64,000 bases of DNA from Streptomyces sp. NBC_01689 (GCF_036250675.1 NZ_CP109592.1:8494001-8558000), one strand, 5' to 3'. Positions 33,695 to 43,343 are shown, numbered from the stretch's first letter. Notes: a model not told the origin generated them from the sequence alone. Numbers and translations are program-made.

Positions 33695-36298
33695 ATGGTG
33701 GAGCAGTCCTCCGAGGTCTTCATAGTCGGAGCGGACGCACCAGCCGCCGTCAGGCCGACCGGCGCACAGCCGACGACGGCGGAGACCGAGACGGGACTCG
33801 CCGAGGTGCTGGCGGGCGTCGTGTCCGCCGAACACGTTCCGGTCGACAGCCACTTCTTCGACGACCTCGGCGCCAACTCGCTGGTCATGGCGCAGTTCTG
33901 CGCACGGGTCAGGAAGCGGCCGGACCTGCCGTCCGCGTCGATGAAGGACATCTACCGGTACCCCACGATCCGGACCCTGGCGGCGGCCCTCACGGAGGCC
34001 CTGCCCGCCATCCCAGACGCGTCGCTCCCCGCCGCGCCGTCGGTGGCCGCGCCCTCGCCGATCCCGGCGCCCCGGCCGAGCACCTCGCGCTACGTCCTGT
34101 GCGGCACCGCCCAACTGCTGCTGTTCCTCGGGTACTCCTTCGCCACCGGACTGGGCGCCGCCCGCGGCTACGAATGGATCGCCGCAGGTTCGGGCCTCGC
34201 CGACGTCTACACGCGCTCGGTCCTCTTCGGAGGCCTCGGATTCGTCACTCTGTGCGGATTTCCCGTCGTCGCCAAATGGATTCTGGTCGGACGCTGGAAA
34301 GCGTGTGAATTCCCCGTCTGGAGCCTGGCCTATCTGCGTTTCTGGCTCGTCAAGGTACTGCTCCACGCCAATCCGATGATCTTCTTCGTCGGCAATCCCC
34401 TGTACGTGCTGTATCTGCGCGCCCTCGGCGCGCGGATCGGCGCCGAGGTCACGATCCTCTCCCGGTCGGTCCCCGTCTGCACCGACCTGCTCACGATCGG
34501 CTCCGGGTCGGTCGTCCGCAAGGACTCGTTCTTCCTCTGCTACCGGGCGCACGCGGGCCGGATCCAGACCGGTCCGGTCACCCTCGGCCGGGACGTGTTC
34601 GTGGGCGAGAAGACCGTCCTCGACATCGACACGGCGATGGGCGACGGCGCCCAGCTCGGACACTCCTCGGCCCTCCACCCCGGCCAGGCCGTCCCGGCCG
34701 GTGAGCGACGGCACGGCTCCCCGGCGGAACCCACGCCGATCGACCACGTACGGGTCGGGCCGGCGGCCTGCGGGACGCCGCGCCGCGCCTGGTTCGGGAT
34801 CGCCACCCTGCTCCAGCTGTTCCTCCTCTACCTCCCGCTGGCCGTCGGCGGGACGTACATGGTCTTCACGCAGGTTCCGGCGCTCGGCCGACGGCTGGAG
34901 GCGGCCACCCCCGCGCTCACGTCGTCGGACTTCCTGATCGACTCGCTGATCCTGTCCCTCGTGCTGTTCCTCGGCTTCGTGGTCCTGGGTCTCGTCGCCC
35001 TGTTCACCGTGCCACGGCTGCTGAACCTCGTCGTCGAACCCGACCGGGTCTATCCGCTGTACGGCTTCCACTACGCGCTCCACCGGGCGATGACGACGAT
35101 GACGAACCTCAGGTTCTTCGCCTGGCTCTTCGGCGACAGCTCGTACGTCGTGCCCTATCTGCGCGGCCTCGGCTACGACCTGTCGGAGGTCGAGCAGACC
35201 GGGTCGAACTTCGGCTCGGAGGTGCAGCACGAGACGCCGTTCCTGGTGAGCGTCGGAAGCGGGACGATGATCGCGGACGGCCTCTCGGTCGTCAACGCGG
35301 ACTACTCGAGCACGTCCTTCCGGGTCTCCCGGGCGACGATCGGGCCGCGCAACTTCCTCGGCAACAACATCGCCTATCCCGCCGGAGGCCGGACGGGGGA
35401 GAACTGCCTCCTCGCCACGAAGGTGATGGTCCCCCTGGACGGCGAGATCCGTACGGGGGTCGGGCTGCTCGGCTCACCGTGCTTCGAGATCCCCCGCTCG
35501 GTGGAGCGCGACTCGCGCTTCGACCACCTCAGGACCGGTGCGGAACTCAAGCGCAGCCTCGCCGCGAAGAACCGCTACAACCTCCGCTCGATGGCGCTCT
35601 TCCTGTTCCTGCGCTGGCTGCACACCCTGGTGCTCACGGCGTTCGCGCTCGCCACCGCCGGACTGTACGGAGCACTCGGGCAGGTCGTGATCGGCGCGTA
35701 CGTGGCGGTCACGCTGACGTTCACCGCCCTGTACTTCGTCCTCGTGGAGCGCTGCGTCGCCCGGTTCCGTCCGCTGAGCCCGCGGCTGTGCTCCATCTAC
35801 GACCCGTACTTCTGGTGGCACGAGCGCCTGTGGAAGGTGCCGGACCACTACCTCGACATCTTCAACGGGACGCCCTTCAAGAGCCTGATCTGGCGGATGC
35901 TGGGCGTCCGCATCGGCCGCCGGGTCTTCGACGACGGCTGCTATCTGACGGAGCGGACGCTCGCCGCGATCGGCGACGACTGCACCCTCAGCGCCGGCAG
36001 CAAGATCCAGTGCCACTCGCAGGAGGACGGCACCTTCAAGTCCGACCGGACCACCCTCGGTGCCGGCTGCACCCTCGGGGTCGGCGCCCATGTGCACTAC
36101 GGCGTGACGATGGGCGACGGCGCCGTGCTGGCACCCGACTCCTTCCTCATGAAGGGCGAGGAGGTCCCCTCCCGGGCGCACTGGGGAGGAAACCCCGCCG
36201 TGGAGACCGCCGCCGCCCCGGCGGCCCCCGACAGGACCGACGCGACGGCGGCAGCGGGAACGTGCCCGGCCGGCGACACCGCGGCCACGGCGAGTTGA
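33695..36298 (+). CDS. Pls/PosA-type membrane synthetase with free-standing carrier domain (no adenylation domain)
   Basis: 867 residues with AGGAGGTCGA before the ATG. A thiolation domain (about 30-110) has the phosphopantetheine serine in FDDLGANSLVMAQ (Ser62). The rest is the membrane part of poly-lysine synthetase: pairs of TM segments (about 130-230, 370-450, 640-690) alternating with three soluble left-handed beta-helix/acyltransferase-like domains, e.g. LGRDVFVGEKTVLDIDTAMGDG, VSVGSGTMIADGL, LGAGCTLGVGAHVHYGV. In Pls these C1-C3 domains join monomers iteratively, and an adenylation domain precedes the carrier. That domain is absent here and is encoded by the next gene, 13 bp downstream. 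Predicted product: a diaminopropionate amide or oligomer. Confidence 0.88.
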   Translation: MVEQSSEVFIVGADAPAAVRPTGAQPTTAETETGLAEVLAGVVSAEHVPVDSHFFDDLGANSLVMAQFCARVRKRPDLPSASMKDIYRYPTIRTLAAALTEALPAIPDASLPAAPSVAAPSPIPAPRPSTSRYVLCGTAQLLLFLGYSFATGLGAARGYEWIAAGSGLADVYTRSVLFGGLGFVTLCGFPVVAKWILVGRWKACEFPVWSLAYLRFWLVKVLLHANPMIFFVGNPLYVLYLRALGARIGAEVTILSRSVPVCTDLLTIGSGSVVRKDSFFLCYRAHAGRIQTGPVTLGRDVFVGEKTVLDIDTAMGDGAQLGHSSALHPGQAVPAGERRHGSPAEPTPIDHVRVGPAACGTPRRAWFGIATLLQLFLLYLPLAVGGTYMVFTQVPALGRRLEAATPALTSSDFLIDSLILSLVLFLGFVVLGLVALFTVPRLLNLVVEPDRVYPLYGFHYALHRAMTTMTNLRFFAWLFGDSSYVVPYLRGLGYDLSEVEQTGSNFGSEVQHETPFLVSVGSGTMIADGLSVVNADYSSTSFRVSRATIGPRNFLGNNIAYPAGGRTGENCLLATKVMVPLDGEIRTGVGLLGSPCFEIPRSVERDSRFDHLRTGAELKRSLAAKNRYNLRSMALFLFLRWLHTLVLTAFALATAGLYGALGQVVIGAYVAVTLTFTALYFVLVERCVARFRPLSPRLCSIYDPYFWWHERLWKVPDHYLDIFNGTPFKSLIWRMLGVRIGRRVFDDGCYLTERTLAAIGDDCTLSAGSKIQCHSQEDGTFKSDRTTLGAGCTLGVGAHVHYGVTMGDGAVLAPDSFLMKGEEVPSRAHWGGNPAVETAAAPAAPDRTDATAAAGTCPAGDTAATAS

Positions 36299-36311
36299 GG
36301 AAGGCCATTCG

Positions 36312-39300
36312 ATGGGAGCGAACGTGGAGGCGGACCGGGAGTACTGGGGCCGTGTGCTGGCCGCCGGGGGATTCACCCCGGCCCCGAGGTGGACGGCGGA
36401 GCCGGTCGCGGGCGTGGCCGGGTACGAGGCCGCGGTACCGGCCGACGTGACGGAGGCGGTGCGCCGCCTGGCCCGCGACGTGGGCGCGCCGGTGACCTCG
36501 GTGCTGCTGGCCGCGCACGCCAAGGTGCTGGCCGTGCTGTCCGGCGAGCCGGAGGTGGTGACCGGATACGCCGCCGCCGGGACGGGCACGCGTCCACTGC
36601 CCTGCCGGCTCACCGTCACCCCGCGGTCCTGGCGCCAACTCCTGGTGAGTGTCCGCGGGGCCGAGAACGACCTGCTGGCCCACCGTGACTTCCCCGTGGA
36701 GGAGCTGCGCCGGGAGACCGGGGCGGCCGGACCCGCGTACGAGATCACGTTCGACCCGGCCGGGACCGCGGACGCCCTGGCCGAGGACGTGATGCTCGAC
36801 GTGGGCTGGTGCGAGGGCGCCGGGGAGCCGGTGCTGCGGCTGCGGTACCGCACCGAGACACTGGACGCCGGGTGCGCCGCGCGGATCGCCGGGTACCACC
36901 TCACCGCGCTCGCGCTGATGACGGCCGACCCGGACGCCGATCACGCGTCGCGGAGTCTGCTGTCGCCCGAGGAGGTGCGGTACCAGCTCCAGGCACTGGA
37001 CGGACCGCGGCGTCCGCTGCCGGAAGGCCGGGCGCACGAGCTGTTCGAGCAGCGGGTGCGGATGCATCCGGAGACGGTGGCGGCCGTCCACGGCGAACAG
37101 GCGTGGACGTACGGCGAACTCAACGCCCACGCGAACCGGCTCGCGCGCGCCCTGCTCGCCCGCGGACTCGGCCGCGAGGAGCCGGTCGGCGTCGTCACCG
37201 AACGCAACCTCGACTGGCTGGCCGCCGTCCTCGCGGTGTTCAAGGCCGGCGGCGTCTATCTGCCGATCGAGCCCCACTTCCCCGCGGGACGCGTGGAGGC
37301 GACCCTGTCACGCGCCGGGTGCCGGCTCGTGCTCACCGAGTCCGGCAGCACCGACAGCCTCGACCGGGCGCTGGACGCGCTGCCGGGCGTCGAACGGCTG
37401 CTGATGGAGACCGCCTACGCGGAACGGCACGACGACGGCGACGTCGGCGTGCGCGTGACGGCCGGTCAACTGGCCTACATCTACTTCACCTCCGGCTCCA
37501 CCGGCGAGCCCAAGGGCGCGATGTGCGAGCACGCGGGCCTGCTCAACCACCTCTACGCCAAGATCGACGACCTCGGGATCGACCAGGACCGGGTGGTGGC
37601 GCAGACGGCACCCCAGTGCTTCGACATCTCCCTGTGGCAGCTGCTCGCCGCGCTGCTCGTCGGCGGGCGGACGCTGATCGTCGGACAGAAGGTGATCGTC
37701 GACGTGGAGCGGTTCGTCGACACCCTGGTCGAGGGCCGGGTGGGGGTGGCACAACTCGTGCCCTCCTACCTGGAGGTGGTGGTGTCGTACCTGGAACAGC
37801 ACCCCCGCGAACTGCCCGATCTGACCCGGGTGTCGGTGACCGGAGAGGCGCTGAAGCGGGAGCTGGTCCAGCGCTGGTTCGCGATCCAGCCCGCGATCGG
37901 ACTCGTCAACGCCTACGGGCTGACCGAGACGTCGGACGACACCAACCACGAGATCATCGAGGCCGTGCCGGACCGCGTCCTGCTCGGGCGCGCGGTCAGC
38001 AACGTGCACGTCTACGTCGTCGACGACCACCTGTCCCTGGTACCGCTCGGCGCCCCGGGCCTGATCGCCTTCTCCGGGGTCTGCGTGGGCCGCGGGTACG
38101 TGAACGACCCCGAGCGGACCAGGGAGGCCTACCGGACGGACCCCTACCGTTCCGGGGAGCGGCTCTATCTGGGCGGCGACCGGGGGCGCTGGCATCCGGG
38201 CGGCTCGCTGGAGTTCCTCGGGCGCCGGGACAATCAGGTCAAGATCCGCGGCTTCCGCATCGAGATCGGCGAGGTGGAGAACACCCTGCTGCGGGTGCCC
38301 GGCGTCCGGGACGGCGCGGTGGTGGCCGCGGAGTCGGCGGGCGGCGGCTCCCGTCTGATCGCCTACTACAGCGGCCGGTCCCTGAGCGCCGACACCCTGC
38401 GGGAGGCACTGGGCGCCGTACTGCCCGACTACATGATCCCCGCCGCCTTCCACTGGCAGCCGAGCCTGCCCCTGACCGCCAACGGGAAGATCGACACGAA
38501 GGCCCTGACCGCCCTCGCCCGACAGGCCACGGACGGTGGCGCCGACGACCGCGCCACGGAGCCCGGGGGCGCCCCGCACACCCCGGCGGAGAAGCGACTC
38601 GCGCGCGTGTGGGCCGAGTTGCTGGGCGTGCCCGAGCACGGTGTCGGCCGGCGGGACCACTTCTTCGACTCCGGCGGCACCTCGCTGACGGCCGTGAAAC
38701 TGACCGTCGCGCTGGACCGGGCGGTGTCGCTCAAGGACATCACCACCCACCCGGTGCTCGCCGACCTCGCCGCCCTCCTCGACGGCGCCGCGCCCCGGCG
38801 CCACGAACTGCTCCAGCGGCTGGCGGAGTCGGACGGACCCGCGGAGTACGCCCTGGTGTGCTTCCCGCACGCGGGCGGCAACGCGGTCAACTTCCGGCCG
38901 ATGGCCGCCGCCCTGGCGGCCACGGGCCACGGGCCCACGGTCTACGCCGTCGACCCGCCCGGTCACGACCCGGCCGTGCACGACGAGCCGTTCGTGCCCC
39001 TGGCGGACCTGGTGGCGCGGGTCGTCGCCGAGATCGCCGCGCGCGGCCTGACCCGGGTCGCGCTCTGGGGTCACTCCTCGGGCGCCGCCCCGGCCCTGGC
39101 GACGGCGAGACTGCTGCGCGCACACGGAGTGGACGTACCCCGGGTGTTCCTGGGCGCCCAGCTCCTCGGCACCGCCGACGAACGACGCGCGGCCGTCATC
39201 GCCCTCGCGGAGCGCGGCAACGCCGAGATCGCCGCCGCCCTGGGCTCGGACGGCGGGTACACCGGGCTCGGCGAGCTGAACACCCCCCACACCGAACGGG

Positions 39301-39608
39301 TCGGCGCCGCCTACCGCAACGACTGCGTGGCCGCGCACCGTTATCTCACCGACGCGCTGGAGAACCCTCCGGCGGCCAAGCTCGCCGTGCCGGTCACGGT
39401 GGTCGTCGCCGCCGACGACCCGCACACGGCCGGTTCCGCCGACCGGTACCGGGACTGGCAGCTCCTGGCCGAACAGGTGGAGCTGCACCAACTCGCGGAC
39501 GGTGGCCACTACTTCCCCCGTACCCGGCCGGACGCGGCAGCCCAGGCGGTCCTGGACGCCACCGAACTGCTCGCCACCGAACTGCTCGCCACCCCCTCAC
39601 CCGGCTGA
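36312..39608 (+). CDS. NRPS: truncated condensation lobe, adenylation, thiolation, thioesterase
   Basis: 1098 residues with GAGGAAGG upstream. Residues 1-215 resemble only the C-terminal lobe of a condensation domain and lack HHxxxDG. The adenylation domain (about 235-740) has YFTSGSTGEPKG, NAYGLTETSDD, GDRGRW and PLTANGKID. By-eye specificity residues are D-I-W-Q-S-T-A-D-D, an acidic pocket suited to a basic diamino acid. The carrier has DSGGTSL (Ser791). The thioesterase (about 845-1090) has GHSSG (Ser922) and a C-terminal GGHYF histidine, and resembles editing TEII enzymes more than cyclising TEs. With SbnA/B alongside, the likely substrate is 2,3-diaminopropionate. Confidence 0.9.
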   Translation: MGANVEADREYWGRVLAAGGFTPAPRWTAEPVAGVAGYEAAVPADVTEAVRRLARDVGAPVTSVLLAAHAKVLAVLSGEPEVVTGYAAAGTGTRPLPCRLTVTPRSWRQLLVSVRGAENDLLAHRDFPVEELRRETGAAGPAYEITFDPAGTADALAEDVMLDVGWCEGAGEPVLRLRYRTETLDAGCAARIAGYHLTALALMTADPDADHASRSLLSPEEVRYQLQALDGPRRPLPEGRAHELFEQRVRMHPETVAAVHGEQAWTYGELNAHANRLARALLARGLGREEPVGVVTERNLDWLAAVLAVFKAGGVYLPIEPHFPAGRVEATLSRAGCRLVLTESGSTDSLDRALDALPGVERLLMETAYAERHDDGDVGVRVTAGQLAYIYFTSGSTGEPKGAMCEHAGLLNHLYAKIDDLGIDQDRVVAQTAPQCFDISLWQLLAALLVGGRTLIVGQKVIVDVERFVDTLVEGRVGVAQLVPSYLEVVVSYLEQHPRELPDLTRVSVTGEALKRELVQRWFAIQPAIGLVNAYGLTETSDDTNHEIIEAVPDRVLLGRAVSNVHVYVVDDHLSLVPLGAPGLIAFSGVCVGRGYVNDPERTREAYRTDPYRSGERLYLGGDRGRWHPGGSLEFLGRRDNQVKIRGFRIEIGEVENTLLRVPGVRDGAVVAAESAGGGSRLIAYYSGRSLSADTLREALGAVLPDYMIPAAFHWQPSLPLTANGKIDTKALTALARQATDGGADDRATEPGGAPHTPAEKRLARVWAELLGVPEHGVGRRDHFFDSGGTSLTAVKLTVALDRAVSLKDITTHPVLADLAALLDGAAPRRHELLQRLAESDGPAEYALVCFPHAGGNAVNFRPMAAALAATGHGPTVYAVDPPGHDPAVHDEPFVPLADLVARVVAEIAARGLTRVALWGHSSGAAPALATARLLRAHGVDVPRVFLGAQLLGTADERRAAVIALAERGNAEIAAALGSDGGYTGLGELNTPHTERVGAAYRNDCVAAHRYLTDALENPPAAKLAVPVTVVVAADDPHTAGSADRYRDWQLLAEQVELHQLADGGHYFPRTRPDAAAQAVLDATELLATELLATPSPG

Positions 39609-39647
39609 GCGGCCCTCCACATCCCAGCGCACCCCCCACATCCCCAG

Positions 39648-39715
39648 CGCCCCCAGACCCCGGCGGCCCTCCAGACCCCAGCGGCCCTCCAGACCCCAGC
39701 GGATCCCCGCTCCCC
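39648..39715 (+). repeat. Degenerate CCCCAGCGG/CCCTCCAGA tandem repeat
   Basis: The gap between the NRPS and the oxygenase gene contains CCCTCCAGACCCCAGCGG, nearly repeated in tandem with period 18, then two copies of CCCCAGCGGATCCCC-like sequence. It is not in a coding frame. Confidence 0.8.
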
Positions 39716-39774
39716 AGCGGATCCCCCGCCCGGACGGACCTCACCGCCGCGTGCGGCAACCGAAAGGAAACCCG

Positions 39775-40779
39775 ATGTCGTCCTCGTTCCTGGCAGCCCT
39801 GCCCGAGGTGGAACTGCACCCCGGCAAGCCCCCGATCCTGTGGGTCGACGCCCCCGCGGACGCGCCCGCCTGGGCGGCCGAGAACCGCGAGGCGCTGCGC
39901 GGCCAGGTCACGGAGCACGGCGCGCTGCTGGTCCGCGGTCTGGAGCTGCGGGCGCCCGACCAGGTCGGGTCCGTCTTCAGGGGGCTCGGCGGCGATCTGC
40001 TGGAGGACCGGGAGGCCTTCGCGCCCCGGGAGATCCGCGGCCCCGGCCTGTACTCCTCCTCCGTCTGGCCCGCCAACCAGCCGATGTGCATGCACCACGA
40101 GCTGAGCTACCGGCAGGAGTTCCCCGGCCTGATGCTGTTCGCCTGCCTGACCGCGCCCGGCCAGGGCGGGGCGACCGCGGTGGCCGACGCGGAGCGGGTG
40201 CTCCAGGCGCTGCCCGCCGCGCTGACCGAGCGCTTCGAGCGCGAGGGATGGCTGCTCACCCGCAGCTACAACGACGAGATCGGGGCGTCCCTGACCGAGT
40301 CGTTCGGCACCGACGACCGCACCGCCGTCGAGCGCTACTGCCGCGACCACGCCATCGACTTCACCTGGGAGCCCGACGGGACCCTGCGGACCCGGCAGCG
40401 CCGCGACGCCGTGGTGCGGCACCCGGTCACCGGAAGGGCCTGCTGGTTCAACCAGATCGCCTTCCTCAACGAGTGGACGCTCGCCCCCGAGGTCCGCGAG
40501 TACCTGGTGGACGTCTACGGCGAGGACGGGCTGCCGTTCAACACCCGCTTCGGTGACGGTTCCCCGATCGGCGAGGACGTCGTGAAACTCGTCAACGCCA
40601 CCTACGAGGAGCACACCCGGCGCGAGCCCTGGCGGGCCGGCGACCTGCTGCTGGTCGACAACGTGCGCACCGCGCACAGCAGGGAGGCCTTCACCGGGGA
40701 GCGCGAGGTGCTGGTCGCCATGGCCGAGCCGCGGCGGTCCGCCGACCACCGGACGGCCTCCGACGGGGGTGCCCGATGA
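39775..40779 (+). CDS. TauD/TfdA-family (SyrP-like) Fe(II)/2-oxoglutarate oxygenase
   Basis: 334 residues with GAAAGGAAA before the ATG. The iron-binding HxE is in MHHELSY (His107, Glu109) and the distal histidine is His301 in NVRTAHSRE, followed by an Arg in GEREVLVAM for 2-oxoglutarate. HxE instead of HxD is typical of the SyrP group, which hydroxylates carrier-bound aspartate. DdaC of dapdiamide synthesis is another family member acting on a carrier-bound diaminopropionate amide. Here it most likely oxidises the diaminopropionyl unit on a carrier. Its stop overlaps the next ATG (ATGA). Confidence 0.9.
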   Translation: MSSSFLAALPEVELHPGKPPILWVDAPADAPAWAAENREALRGQVTEHGALLVRGLELRAPDQVGSVFRGLGGDLLEDREAFAPREIRGPGLYSSSVWPANQPMCMHHELSYRQEFPGLMLFACLTAPGQGGATAVADAERVLQALPAALTERFEREGWLLTRSYNDEIGASLTESFGTDDRTAVERYCRDHAIDFTWEPDGTLRTRQRRDAVVRHPVTGRACWFNQIAFLNEWTLAPEVREYLVDVYGEDGLPFNTRFGDGSPIGEDVVKLVNATYEEHTRREPWRAGDLLLVDNVRTAHSREAFTGEREVLVAMAEPRRSADHRTASDGGAR

Positions 40780-41855
40780 CCGTTCTGCCCACCCCGCTCG
40801 CCGAGGACACCGCGCCCCCGGCGACCCCCGCGCCCACCTTCGCGGTGATCTCCGGCGCACAGGTGCACCAGGCGCTCAGCGGACGCGAGCGCGGGCTCGT
40901 GGAACTCGTCGAGGCCGCCTACCGGCTGCACGGCGCGGGGGACTCGGTCAACCCGCCGTCGTACTTCCTGCGCTTCCCCGACCGCCCGGCGGACCGGATC
41001 ATCGCCCTGCCCGCGTCCATCGGCGGCCCGATCCGCGTGGACGGCATGAAGTGGATCTCCAGCTTCCCGGGCAACGTCCAGGCTGGCATCCCCCGGGCCT
41101 CCGCGGTCCTCGTCCTCAACGACCACGACACCGGCTATCCCTTCGCCTGCCTGGAGAGCTCGGTCATCAGCGCCACCAGGACCGCGGCGTCCGCCGCGCT
41201 GGCGGCCGACCGGCTCAGCCGCGGCCGCCCGCGCCCCACCCGGGTCGGGTTCGTCGGCACCGGGCTCATCGCCCGCTACATCCACACCTTCCTGGCCGGC
41301 ACCGGCTGGACCTTCGACTCCGTCGGGGTCCACGACCTGTCGGCCGACAGCGCGGCGGGCTTCTCCGGCTACCTGCGGGAAGCCGGGACCAACGGCCGGG
41401 GTCCCAAGGTCACCGTCCACGACAGCGCCGAGGAGCTGATCCGCGCCTGCGACCTGGTGGTCTTCGCCACCGTCGCCGGTGCACCCCATGTCACGGACCC
41501 GGACTGGTTCTCCCACCACCCCGTCGTGCTGAACGTCTCGCTGCGCGACCTCGCCCCCGAGGTCCTGCTCGCCGCCGCCAACATCGTGGACGACGTCGAG
41601 CACTGCCTGAAGGCCGACACCTCACCCCACCTGGCCGAACAGCTCACCGGGAGCCGGGACTTCCTGGACGGCACCCTCGACGACGTCCTGACCGGACGGG
41701 TGACCCCGCCGGCCGACCGGACCGTCATCTTCTCGCCGTTCGGACTCGGCGTTCTCGACCTCGCCGTCGGCAAGTACGTCTACGACGAAGTGGCCCGCAG
41801 GGGGGACCTGCGGCTCGTCGACGACTTCTTCCACGAACTGCGTCGGTACGGCTGA
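40776..41855 (+). CDS. sbnB: SbnB-like N-(2-amino-2-carboxyethyl)-glutamate dehydrogenase
   Basis: 359 residues of the ornithine cyclodeaminase/mu-crystallin family. IRVDGMKWISSFPGNVQAGIPRASAVLVLND and the NAD-binding VGFVGTGLIARYI (GxGxxA) match SbnB, which oxidatively splits N-(1-amino-1-carboxyl-2-ethyl)-glutamate into 2,3-diaminopropionate and 2-oxoglutarate. Adjacency to an SbnA homologue supports this over ornithine cyclodeaminase. Overlaps the oxygenase gene by 4 bases; sbnA follows after 37 bases. Confidence 0.92.
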   Translation: MTVLPTPLAEDTAPPATPAPTFAVISGAQVHQALSGRERGLVELVEAAYRLHGAGDSVNPPSYFLRFPDRPADRIIALPASIGGPIRVDGMKWISSFPGNVQAGIPRASAVLVLNDHDTGYPFACLESSVISATRTAASAALAADRLSRGRPRPTRVGFVGTGLIARYIHTFLAGTGWTFDSVGVHDLSADSAAGFSGYLREAGTNGRGPKVTVHDSAEELIRACDLVVFATVAGAPHVTDPDWFSHHPVVLNVSLRDLAPEVLLAAANIVDDVEHCLKADTSPHLAEQLTGSRDFLDGTLDDVLTGRVTPPADRTVIFSPFGLGVLDLAVGKYVYDEVARRGDLRLVDDFFHELRRYG

Positions 41856-41892
41856 GCGCGACCACCTCAGCTCTGGCAACAGGAGGCCCACC

Positions 41893-42933
41893 GTGCCCGT
41901 CATCTCCACACCCCACGCCTTCAACGAAAGCCAGCTCTACGTCGACCTCCGGTCGATCTTCGGGCGTTCGCTGTATCTGAAGTGCGAAGGCTTCAACTTC
42001 GCCGGCTCCATCAAGGTGAAGGCCGCGAACGAGATGGTGGAGACCGCCGAGCGCGAGGGAGTCCTGCGGCCGGACTCGATCCTGGTGGAGTCGTCGTCCG
42101 GGAACCTGGGTGTGGCGCTGAGCACGATAGCCGCGAGCAAGGGCTACCGGTTCCTGTGCGTCACGGACTCCCGGTGCAACCTCTCGACCCGCCTGCTGAT
42201 GGAGGCACTCGGCAGCGAGGTGCACGTCATCTCCGAACTGGACGCCAACGCGGGTTTCCTCGGCGCGCGGCTCGACTACGTCCGCGCGCTGTGCGCGTCC
42301 GACGACCGCTACGTGTGGCTCAGCCAGTACACCAACCCGGGCAACTGGCGCGCGCACTTCCGCACGACGGCGCCCGAGATCGCCAGCTACTTCCCGGGTC
42401 TGGACGTCCTGTTCGTCGGCGCGGGCACCACCGGGACCCTGATGGGCTGCGCCCGGTACTTCCGGACCTGGCACCGGCCGGTGCGGATCGTCGCCGTCGA
42501 CAGCGTGGGCTCGGTGGCGTTCGGCGGCGCACCCGGCCGCCGGATGATCCCGGGCCTGGGCATGAGCATGCGGCCGCCGCTGCTCGACGAGTCCTTCGTG
42601 GACGAGGTGATCCGGGTCGAGGAGGCGGAGACCATCCGTACATGCCACCGGATGGCGCGGCGCGGCTTCCTGTTCGGCGGCTCCACCGGGACGGTGGTCA
42701 GCGGTGCGATGGAGTGGCTCAGCCGGCATGACATACCCGGCATCACCGCGGTGGCCGTGGCACCCGACCTGGGCGAGCGCTACCTCGACACCATCTACCA
42801 GACCAACTGGCTGCACGACCTCTACGGCGAGCACGTCCTCGACGATCAGGTGCCGGTCGGCGGGCACCAGGCACAGACCACGCCGGACACCCCTGACACA
42901 CCGGACGCGCCGCCCCGCAGCCGGAGCCACTGA
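41893..42933 (+). CDS. sbnA: SbnA-like phosphoserine/glutamate-dependent PLP synthase
   Basis: 346 residues from a GTG behind AGGAGG. Cysteine-synthase fold: the PLP lysine is in AGSIKVKAAN (Lys41), the substrate loop is ESSSGNLGVALS, and the phosphate-binding loop is FVGAGTTGTLMG. LGMSMRPPLLDESFVDEV and RGFLFGGSTGTVVSGA are characteristic of SbnA rather than CysK. SbnA condenses O-phosphoserine with glutamate to give the SbnB substrate. The last gene of the operon; a proline-rich 25-residue tail is added at the C-terminus. Confidence 0.92.
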   Translation: MPVISTPHAFNESQLYVDLRSIFGRSLYLKCEGFNFAGSIKVKAANEMVETAEREGVLRPDSILVESSSGNLGVALSTIAASKGYRFLCVTDSRCNLSTRLLMEALGSEVHVISELDANAGFLGARLDYVRALCASDDRYVWLSQYTNPGNWRAHFRTTAPEIASYFPGLDVLFVGAGTTGTLMGCARYFRTWHRPVRIVAVDSVGSVAFGGAPGRRMIPGLGMSMRPPLLDESFVDEVIRVEEAETIRTCHRMARRGFLFGGSTGTVVSGAMEWLSRHDIPGITAVAVAPDLGERYLDTIYQTNWLHDLYGEHVLDDQVPVGGHQAQTTPDTPDTPDAPPRSRSH

Positions 42934-43343
42934 GGGCCGCGCGCGGTCGGGGAGGGCACGGAACGCCCGCGCCCCGGCCGCCGGAGGGGCCGAGGGCCCG
43001 GCCGGGCCCGCACCCGCGAGCGGGGTGCGGCGGTCCGTCCGGCCGACGGCGAGGGCCGCACCGCCGGCCGGACGGGTCGCACGGTCTCCCACCGGCCCCC
43101 GGCCCGTCACCGGCCAGGACGTCGGCCGACCCGAGCTCCGGCCTCCTGCCGCCTTCGCCGGGGCTTCGCGCAGGTGGCGGTGTCCCGCGGGGCCGCTGTC
43201 CCGCCGGGGCCTCGCGCGCGTTCCGTGGAGCCGGTGGGGCGCCGCGGCCGGGCCTGTCGCGGGTCCCGCGGACCCGCGAGGCCGCCTGTCCCCGCCTGTC
43301 CCCGCCTGTCCCCGCGCCGCTCTCGCCGAGCCGCCGAGGCGGC
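42934..43343. other. Gap after the NRPS operon with hairpin and 10-bp repeat
   Basis: No supported gene. CCGCACCC (43008-43015) and GGGTGCGG (43023-43030) form a probable terminator for the operon. GCCTGTCCCC is repeated three times at 43284-43313, close to the stop of the leftward GAF-ANTAR gene. Confidence 0.65.
43008..43030 (+). terminator. Hairpin downstream of sbnA
   Basis: 8-bp perfect arms CCGCACCC/GGGTGCGG with a 7-base loop, 75 bp after the sbnA stop. Confidence 0.5.

Noticed and set aside
36809..40105. Long rightward frame overlapping the NRPS
   Set aside because: Shadow of the NRPS in another frame with no recognisable protein features.
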